Assembly (NCBI GenBank): GCA_021399435.1
Contig: JAJTUP010000006.1
Span: 1,364,001-1,428,000, forward strand
Length of the DNA stretch: 64,000 bases
DNA from: Diaporthe sp. PMI_573
Lineage: Eukaryota > Ascomycota > Sordariomycetes > Diaporthales > Diaporthaceae
Direction of reading: 5' to 3'
In this document: one piece after another, positions 57,062 through 64,000 of the stretch
Numbering within the stretch: the stretch's first letter is position 1
Layout: each line of letters starts with the position of its first letter
Made by a program: the position numbers and the translations under genes
Notes under the pieces: generated by a model
What the model was told of the DNA's origin: nothing
The model's input: only the letters and a program-made list of their open reading frames with translations
The model's database searches: none

Positions 57062-58087
57062 ATGGATACAGCCAAGCCAAGACCACGGCGCATGCGCGTA
57101 TGCTTGTCGGTAGACTTCGACGCCCTCTCCGGCTACCTTGGGACCGGCCACACGCCCGAAAACACCCTCTCGGACTACTCGGCGGGGCTGCTGAGCGCCA
57201 ACGTCGGCGTGCCCCGGCTGCTGAGGCTGTTCGCCAAGTACAGCATCTCGGACAAGGTGACCTGGTTCATACCGGGCCACAGCATCGAGACCTTTCCTGA
57301 GAGGGCGGACGAGATCGCCGCCAGCGGCGCCGAGATAGGGCTGCATGGATACAGCCATGAGGGAGCATACGCTATGACCCCGGAACAGGAGGCCGATGTA
57401 CTGGACCGGTGTACGGAGCTCGTGACGGGACTGCTGCGCGGCAGGAGCAGGGGCGGCGAAGACGGCGGGGCCCAACAGCAGCAGCGGCCTCTGGGCTACC
57501 GGGCACCGCTGTACCAGATCCGCGAGTCCACCGTCGGCCTGCTGCAGCAGCGTCGGTTCCTGTACGACAGCAGCATGAACGCGCACGACTCCCTGCCGTA
57601 CTTCCTGCCCCACCCTTTCCCGCAGGAGACACCCCACGTACCGGACTACAGCAAGCCTGCGCACACGTGGATGCGCCCAACGAAGCTGCCCGCGCAGCCG
57701 TCGCCGGGAACGGCAGAGGCCCAGCGGGCGATGGTCGAGGTCCCTGCGTCGTGGTACACGGAGGACATGACTCCCTTGGGCTTCTACCCGTACACCGCGT
57801 CGACGCACGGGTATGTCGCGACCGACGTGGTGGAGAGGATGTGGTGGGATCGGTTCGAGTGGTTGTGGAAGCACGAGTCGTTTGTGGACGAGGGGCTGGG
57901 AAAGGGGTACGGGTCGATGTATCCTCTGATTTGGCACCCTGAGAGCGCAGGGAGAGCTCACATTGTAGGCATGGTCGATAGGTTTCTTGGGAGATTAGTT
58001 AAGATGGCTGAGTCCAGCGGAGGAGAGATCACCTTTGAGACCATGGCGAGTGTTGCACAGAGCTGGAAGGAAAGGGGCGGGCCGTAA
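57062..58087 (+). CDS. Polysaccharide deacetylase (NodB-homology)
   Basis: Metal-dependent CE4-type deacetylase, 341 aa, single exon, no signal peptide. NodB motif 1 is LSVDFDALSGYLG (first catalytic Asp pair) and motif 2 is LHGYSHEGAY (metal-binding His pair). Motif 3 includes LGYRAPLYQIRESTVGLLQQ, and a later conserved His lies in PLIWHPESAGRAHIVGMVDR. The layout resembles the PgdA/HP0310-like cytosolic group with the insertion VEVPASWYTEDMTPLGFY rather than secreted chitin deacetylases. Lack of introns and high GC compared with neighbours fit, but do not prove, bacterial ancestry. It is divergent from the P450. Substrate could be chitin-like oligomers or a small amide. Confidence 0.88.
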   Translation: MDTAKPRPRRMRVCLSVDFDALSGYLGTGHTPENTLSDYSAGLLSANVGVPRLLRLFAKYSISDKVTWFIPGHSIETFPERADEIAASGAEIGLHGYSHEGAYAMTPEQEADVLDRCTELVTGLLRGRSRGGEDGGAQQQQRPLGYRAPLYQIRESTVGLLQQRRFLYDSSMNAHDSLPYFLPHPFPQETPHVPDYSKPAHTWMRPTKLPAQPSPGTAEAQRAMVEVPASWYTEDMTPLGFYPYTASTHGYVATDVVERMWWDRFEWLWKHESFVDEGLGKGYGSMYPLIWHPESAGRAHIVGMVDRFLGRLVKMAESSGGEITFETMASVAQSWKERGGP

Positions 58088-58259
58088 AGGCACATTTATA
58101 TGAATCCCTGAACAATCACGATGACTACGACTATACTGCAAGATACTCAAGGTTGTGTTATTTGAATTGATATTCGCTCTCTGCCATTAAATATTTTGGT
58201 TACTGTACTGTAGTGTATATGAACAACACCTATTTTACACGAGACACTTGCCTGTCCAG
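58088..58259. other. Short convergent intergenic
   Basis: 172 bp, AT-rich, holding the 3' ends of the deacetylase and permease genes. Confidence 0.5.
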
Positions 58260-60059
58260 TCATTGCTCAACGACCACCCCTTCCGCGGTCTGTAAACGCC
58301 CCTTGTTCAAATCCGCCTCGCTCACTTTTACAAACGCCGGACGGAATGCGGCCTTGTACCCAACGTAGAGTACTACAAATATAATGACACTGATATATGC
58401 CGTGAAAAAGTCCACCGTGCTCCAGGGCATGAAAGCCGTGAAGCCCTGTGTGATCACGATCAGGGTGTTGAAGAACAGGCCGTACCAAGCCAGGTATGGC
58501 TGCAGCGGCGCCCGGTACGGCAGCGAGTGGCGGGGAACACCCTGGGCCTTCATAGCGCGCTGGAAATTGATGTGGGACAGGTTGATGCTGGCCCAGGTGA
58601 TCAGCCCTGCCACGGCGGTGATGTTCAGGAACCAGTTGAAGGCATCGGTGCCGGACGGTGAGAGATTGAGGAAGGCGAGGAGGCCAAATGCCGACGTGAA
58701 GGCCACGGCGTAGTAGGGGACACCGTGCTTGTTGGTCTTGGTCAGAATACGAGGGGCGTGGCCCTCGTTTGCGAGACCCACGACAATACGGCTGCCAGAG
58801 TAGACGACCGAGTTCGCAGCGGATAGCACGGCGGTCAAAAGGACGGCGTTGATAATGTCAGGCAGGATGCGGACTGAGGCGAGGTTTGCGGCGATGACCA
58901 GAGGGGAGCCGGCGGCGCTGGTGCTGCCGTTGGTGAGCTCCGGGTTGTCGTACGGAACTAGGATCCCCAGGAAGAAGATCGTAGACACAAAGAGGAACAG
59001 GATGCCCCAAAAGGTGTTGCGGATAGCAATCGGCACTGTCTTGTGCGGGTTACGAGCCTCTCCTGCACCAACGCCAACGAGCTCTGCACCCTGATACGAG
59101 AAAGCCGCCGTGACGAGGACGCTCCAGAATGATACGAACTTGCCGGTGGCAGGAACCATGTTTTCGTTGTACGAGGCGAACGCGCCAGGGTTCTTCCAGT
59201 AGGTAAAGCCTAGGTATCCCTGGGGGCTTGCACCTGCGTTGATGCAGATCTGCTCGATTTGGTCAGTAAACTTTGAAGTAGGGCGTTTTCAGAGCCTTTC
59301 AGTATCATGAGGCATATCCCACAGCGCAAGTAGTCCCCAAATGATGCCTGTGGGCTCCGGGGGAAAAGTATTATAGTGTTCAAACAGACAGGTACGTACC
59401 GCAAAAATGAGGAATCCGAGAATGGTGATGACCTTGATCGAGACAAACCAATACTCCATCTCGCCGTACCACTTGACAGGAATGAAGTTGATTGCCGTGA
59501 ACATAACCCAAAAGACGGCTATCCAGATGCCAATGCTGATGCTGCTGTTCCAGTACTGGATGATCATGCCGGCCGCGGTCAATTCGAGAGCCCACGTAAT
59601 AGCCCCTTGAAGTATATTAGCCGTGCTTCCACATCCGGCTTAGAGTGCCTCTCAGATCGTTGGTGACATGGCATATCGACACTCACAGCTGAACCAGTAG
59701 AGCCACCCCATCGCAAAGCCCAGCGCCGGGTCGACAAACCGAGCGCTGTACGATGTGAATGAGCCAGCCGTCGGAATGTATGTGGCCATCTCGCCCAGGC
59801 TGGTCATGACCGAGTACAGGATAGTCCCGACGGCGATATACGAAATCAGACAGCCAACAGGACCGGCTGTTGCCAGAGACTCGCCGCTACCGATGAACAA
59901 GCCTGTGCCTACTGCGCCTCCGATGGCGATGAACTGCAGGTGACGACCTGACATTTCCCGCTTCAGCTCATGAGTAGATGCCTCGGTGATGGACTGCTTC
60001 TCCATGTCGGGGCTGGCATCGCCGCGCCCTGCGGCGACTATGGCGTCGGCTTTGGCCAT
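58260..60059 (-). CDS. Amino-acid permease (YAT/APC family)
   Basis: Plasma-membrane proton/amino-acid symporter of the yeast amino-acid-transporter family, about 12 membrane helices. Exons 59687-60059, 59400-59605 and 58260-59249 give 522 aa (donors GTGAGT and GTACGT). The hallmark is near the N-terminus: RHLQFIAIGGAVGTGLFIGS, followed by ATAGPVGCLISYIAVG and TAGSFTSYSARFVDPALGFA. Exon 2 joins to ITWALELTAAGMIIQYW. Exon 3 has SFWSVLVTAAFSYQGAELVG and AANSVVYSGSRIVVGLANEG. The frame runs upstream of 60059, but the ATG there (MAKADAIV) gives the usual short hydrophilic N-tail. Intron 2 is 150 nt, long for this locus. It is divergent from the OPT gene. Confidence 0.95.
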
Positions 60060-62150
60060 GCTGGGCTCGGTCCTCGTGTCTGCTGTGCTGTGCGATTGGG
60101 ACTTGTGGGTGGTATGCGGGACCTGGAACCCGTTGGAGGAGCGGGAATCCGGCGCCCAAATAAATGAGACCTGGTGAGTCACGAGGGTGACGTTGATACA
60201 GGACTTTTTCTTGCCGTGTGGGATCCGGTGGAGAACCAATCCCAACAATTGCCCTGTCCGGATGAGCTTGAGCGAAAGCTACCACCAGGGAGGGTCCTAA
60301 GGGGGCAGAGTCGACCAGAATTGGTGAAGAGGCAACACTTGGACGGCAGGACGACAGAACAGGTATGCACAACCGACGGCAAGGGATTGTCCAGGTGGTG
60401 TGACAGATATATATGAGAGACAGAGCGAGTGGCAGGCAATACACAGTAATAAAGCTTTTCCTTCGCCCTTTGCGGAACAAGCCTGAACGACAGGGTGGTG
60501 GCTGCGCGTGCAAGTGGACTTTGTGGATACGAAGCTTGAAGCTGGGGCTCGTTAGACTGGCACTTGGGCCAGGCCGAGTAGGGTCCGAGGGCGAATGGGG
60601 GGTTTAGCAAAGGTAATAATCTAGATGATCTATCGAGATATTTGCAAAATGTTGTACGCATAGAAACTGGGCTTCCAGGTGGGGTCGTATACCCGTGGTA
60701 GTGGGCGTGCCTCGCAGCTGCCGGCGTGGTGTGATTCTGAACATCATCACCAACGCCAACGCCGTCACCATCACCAACACCCACGACGGTGGCCCTCACC
60801 CGCCCCCCTGCCAGCAGTCGCGTGCCTCACTTGAGATTTCTTCCTTTGAAATTTTCTGTTCCTTGACGGAATAGCCGAATGGCTGGTTCCGGGGGGTTTT
60901 GGCGGCTCAAGGCATCAAAATCGGCGGACTGCGATGGCCTGGGGATCCCAAGGGGCAAGGTGGGTGAGCGGGCAACTGCATTAGCCCAGGCGTCGAGGCC
61001 TGCCTCGCGGGGACGCAGACGTTGGTATCCACAGCGTGCTGCCAAGATCTGCAGGCATGCGTAAGACTCGGACGGGCCAGAAGGGGCATCGATGTACTCG
61101 AAAAGTGGCGCATGGCCAGACTGGGGATGAGAGATGTCCCGGGAATAGCAGGAGAGCAAGGAGTCTCGCGGCGAGATGAAGAGATTTTTCGGGGGGGCAA
61201 CGACGAGTTTTCGCAGGAGGGAATTTCAATGCTGGGCCCCCAGGGCCGTTTCCGTTGCGAGCCACCCAGGCCACCCCGATCCCTTAGGGCGAAAATGAGA
61301 CGTTGCTTCCTCGAGTGGAACCACTTTGGTAACAGAAACCAAAGGAATTGGCCGTCGCGACTTTAAGCTTGTGGGGAGTTGGGGTCTGGGACTCGCACGT
61401 ACATGGCAACAACTGCGATCTGTACTGGAAGCTAGAGTATCTGATGCTAGTCATAGGCTCATGGCCATAGTCGAGGTCACAGTCATGGTCGCAATCCGGG
61501 CCAGGCAAGCAACGCGGCCTGCATTGGGCCGAGCCGGAGCCGAAGCGGTCCTCGACGGGAGCGTGTCGTCGACAAGGCGTTGACAGGGGCCAAGCCGGGG
61601 CAAGGATAGGCAGGGCGAGGCAGGGCGCAGCAGACCCCACCGTGTGTTCAACCGACGGACAATGGGGACAATTGCTTGTCGTGTGCATGGCGTCGAGACA
61701 GCGAGAACAGACATGGACCTGCCAGCCTGCGTGCCTGCTTGTCTTTAGATGCCGCTCAGGCTGTCGTGCAGATTCTGGACACCACAAACATGGACTAGCA
61801 TTTGCAGAACGGAATGGCTTACATAAGCCTGCTCTCATCGGACCGGTGCTATGGCATCATCGTCGCCGTTCTGCCGGTTGCAACGGTCACCGGGCAGGGG
61901 GGGCCCAACCTGCCGGGATTGCTTCTCCCTCTACAATGCCCTCCTCCGTAATGATACGCCGTGCTTAGTGACCTGCTCATGGGCATGTGTGCCGCTGCAC
62001 TTTTGAATCCCATCACTCAACATTCCGAGCTCGAGAGCCTTGCCTTTGACCCCTCCGAGTCCGAGTCCGAGTCCGAGTCCAGGGCAAGACATCCGGCTGT
62101 TGGAGCTATCGACCCGCGGCCCAAACACCCCGAGGATCCTAGCAGCATAT
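60060..62150. promoter_or_regulatory. Shared upstream region of permease and OPT transporter
   Basis: 2.1 kb between divergent transporter genes. It contains a CACCAACGC-rich patch (60745-60790), GC-rich stretches, and a CCGAGT hexamer repeat at 62055-62080 just ahead of the OPT start. A 185-codon open frame on the minus strand (61284-61838) is rejected as composition-driven. Regulatory role is inferred from position. Confidence 0.4.
62055..62080 (+). repeat. CCGAGT hexamer, 4.3 copies
   Basis: Perfect tandem CCGAGT units in the 5' leader of the OPT gene, ending 70 bp before its ATG. Confidence 0.95.
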
Positions 62151-64000
62151 ATGGCTCCCGATAGGGGTCATGATCGCTCCGGCTACGACCGCCTTGGCAC
62201 TGCCGAGGATGATGTGCAAGGAGACGCTCTCGCATCACGACAACATCGTGACGAGGGAGACGCGCTCCGAGATGACGATCAGCACGGCTCACCACCCACT
62301 CCAACTCTCAGGACGGCCAAGGCAGGGCTCGACGTCGAGGGCCGCAGCTTTACCCCACGCGCCATCGCCGCCGGCCTCCTGGTCGGGCTCGTCATCTGCT
62401 TCTCCAACATGTACTTTGGCCTCCAGACCGGCTGGGTCAGCATGATGACCATGCCGGCCTCGCTCATGGGCTTCGGCATCTTCAAGACCCTGTCCCGCCA
62501 CCTGTCCTTCCCCTTCTCGCCCGTCGAGAACGTCCTGGTCCAGACCGTTGCCGGATCCATGGCCATCATGCCGCTCGGCTGCGGCTTCGTCGGCGTCCTG
62601 CCCGCCATGCAGTACCTCCTGAAGCCTGAGGAGCAGGGCCCCGTCAATCTCGGCACTTGGAAGCTTGTCGTCTGGTCCCTGGGGCTGTGCTACTTTGGTG
62701 TGGTTTTTGCCGTCCCCCTGAGGCGCCAGGTCATCATCCGGGAGAAGCTCAAGTTCCCGAGCGGCTTCAGTACTGCGGTGTTGATCAGTGTGCTGCATGG
62801 CAAGACGGGACTGGTGAGGGATGACTCGGCCCCTAAGCACAACCACCAGGAGCGTGTTGTGCCTGAGGGCTTTGGTGGGCGACTCGAGCAGGACGGGCCG
62901 GTACATCCCGTGGACGAGGAAGAAGGCGCGGATATCCGGAAGCAGCAGTGGAAGGCCAATGTCAGGTTACTCCTTACATGTTTTTTCATATCGGGGCTAT
63001 ACACCTTTGCCACTTACTTCTTTCCGGTCTTGAGAGATCTGCCTATATTTGGCGTAACGGCAGCCTCGACATGGCTGTGGACGCTGAATCCGAGCCTGGC
63101 TTATGTCGGGCAAGGCATCATCATGGGACCGGCAACTACAATCCACATGGTAAGCCTTGACTTTTAGAGTGTCAATCGGATCTCTGTGCTGACAATATCC
63201 AACAGCTCCTTGGCGCAGTACTCGGATGGGGCGTACTCTCACCGCTGGCTAAACACCGAGGTTGGGCCCCTGGCAAGATCAGCGACTGGGAGAACGGGAG
63301 CAAAGGCTGGATCGTGTGGACCTCGCTTGCAATTATGCTCGCCGACGCTGTCGTCAGTCTCGGCTACCTCGCCTCGCGACCCTTGCTCCAGCGCCTCACC
63401 AAGGCCGGCGCCAGCTTCCACGAGCGGTGGCAGAACGGGGATACGAGCCTAGGCCAGTTGCTCCCACCCCGTCACCAGGGATACACCACGCTCGGGGCCC
63501 AGGATGACGATATCCCGCCGCCCAGCCCCTCGTCCGACCACCAGCAGCCGGATCGCGAGGAGGAGCAGCACCACTCCATCTCGCACCTCCTGGCTGAGGC
63601 TGACCAGGACGATGCTCCAGCCTCGCAGTTGATTTCGAACCGCACGGTGGTCGTCGGGCTGGCGCTGTCCATCGCCTTCTGCGTGCTCTGCATCCACATC
63701 GTCTTCGGTGACCTCGTGCCCCTGTACGCGACCGTGTCGGCGGTGCTGATGGCGCTGGTCCTGAGCATCATGGGCGTTCGCGCCCTGGGAGAGACGGACC
63801 TGAACCCCGTGTCGGGCATCTCCAAGCTGGCGCAGCTCTTCTTCGCCCTCATCGTGCCGCAGTCCCACCCCACCTCGGTGCTCATCAACCTCGTCGCCGG
63901 CGCCGTTTCCGAGGCTGGCGCCCTGCAGGCCGGCGACCTGATGCAGGACCTGAAGACGGGCCACCTGCTGGGTGCGGCACCCAAGGCCCAGTTCTGGGGC
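62151..64000 (+). CDS. OPT-family oligopeptide/metal-chelate transporter (3' end off window)
   Basis: Proton-coupled oligopeptide transporter (YSL-like OPT group), plasma or vacuolar membrane. Exons 62151-63149 and 63206-64000+ (intron GTAAGC to CAACAG, phase 0). After a hydrophilic N-tail the first helices read RAIAAGLLVGLVICFSNMYF and GLQTGWVSMMTMPASLMGFG. Typical OPT blocks follow: FPFSPVENVLVQTVAGSMAI, LKFPSGFSTAVLISVLHG, WTLNPSLAYVGQGIIMGPAT and, in exon 2, LLGAVLGWGVLSPLAKHRGW. The open frame extends upstream from a TTG at 62040; the ATG at 62151 is preferred. At least 600 residues are encoded and the C-terminal helices lie beyond the window. Confidence 0.93.

Noticed and set aside
61284..61838. 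185-codon open frame on the minus strand
   Set aside because: Cys/His/Pro-rich composition looks chance-derived; the opposite strand is also open in parts, and there is no domain or conservation signal.

Overview
The window is nuclear DNA of a filamentous ascomycete, most likely a plant-associated Sordariomycete. Its genes carry short GT-AG introns of about 50-170 nt. Conserved housekeeping genes (Sds3-like, lsm1, mob1, OSCP, yos9, sda1) lie among secreted plant-polymer enzymes, large fungal transcription factors and a HET-NACHT-WD40 protein. Exons below were assembled by eye from reading frame, splice sites and family consistency. No transcript data were used.

Layout: 1-1143 Sds3-like deacetylase-complex subunit (minus, 3' end off the window); 2058-2750 lsm1; 3220-5590 secreted six-hairpin glycosidase; 6758-7588 mob1; 8172-9190 ATP synthase OSCP; 10843-11759 CE5 cutinase/acetylxylan esterase; 12217-12603 small unknown protein; 14821-15475 GNAT acetyltransferase with an in-frame TAG near its end; 16357-16911 secreted cupredoxin; 18083-18964 SAM methyltransferase; 20583-21519 single-pass cell-surface protein; 23879-25000 C2H2 zinc-finger protein with an in-frame TAG; 26089-27883 OTT_1508-like deaminase; 28743-31598 Zn2Cys6 regulator with a frame switch; 33323-34980 Yos9/OS-9; about 37867-38421 decayed TPR gene; 39299-41518 sda1; 42039-42598 small mitochondrial protein; 43548-47884 HET-NACHT-WD40 NLR; 50528-52796 ankyrin protein; 54082-55909 damaged cytochrome P450; 57062-58087 polysaccharide deacetylase; 58260-60059 amino-acid permease; 62151-64000 OPT oligopeptide transporter (open at the right edge).

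The most striking region is 42616-48631. Two copies of a roughly 560-bp sequence lie in inverted orientation and enclose one complete gene, a HET-NACHT-WD40 allorecognition-type NLR. Its 11 WD40 repeats of exactly 126 bp are almost identical to each other. The left copy fills most of the space between the NLR and the divergent mitochondrial-protein gene and begins 18 bp from that gene's ATG. This could be an inverted-repeat mobile unit carrying an NLR, or an inverted duplication of a promoter around it.

A second theme is single-site damage. The acetyltransferase, zinc-finger, Zn2Cys6, TPR and P450 genes each have an in-frame TAG, a one-base frame switch or missing core sequence, while the housekeeping genes are intact. 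Several C/G homopolymers of 11-12 bases also occur, so assembly indels must be excluded before calling these pseudogenes. At the right edge an amino-acid permease and an oligopeptide transporter diverge from a shared 2.1-kb upstream region, suggesting common nitrogen-source control.
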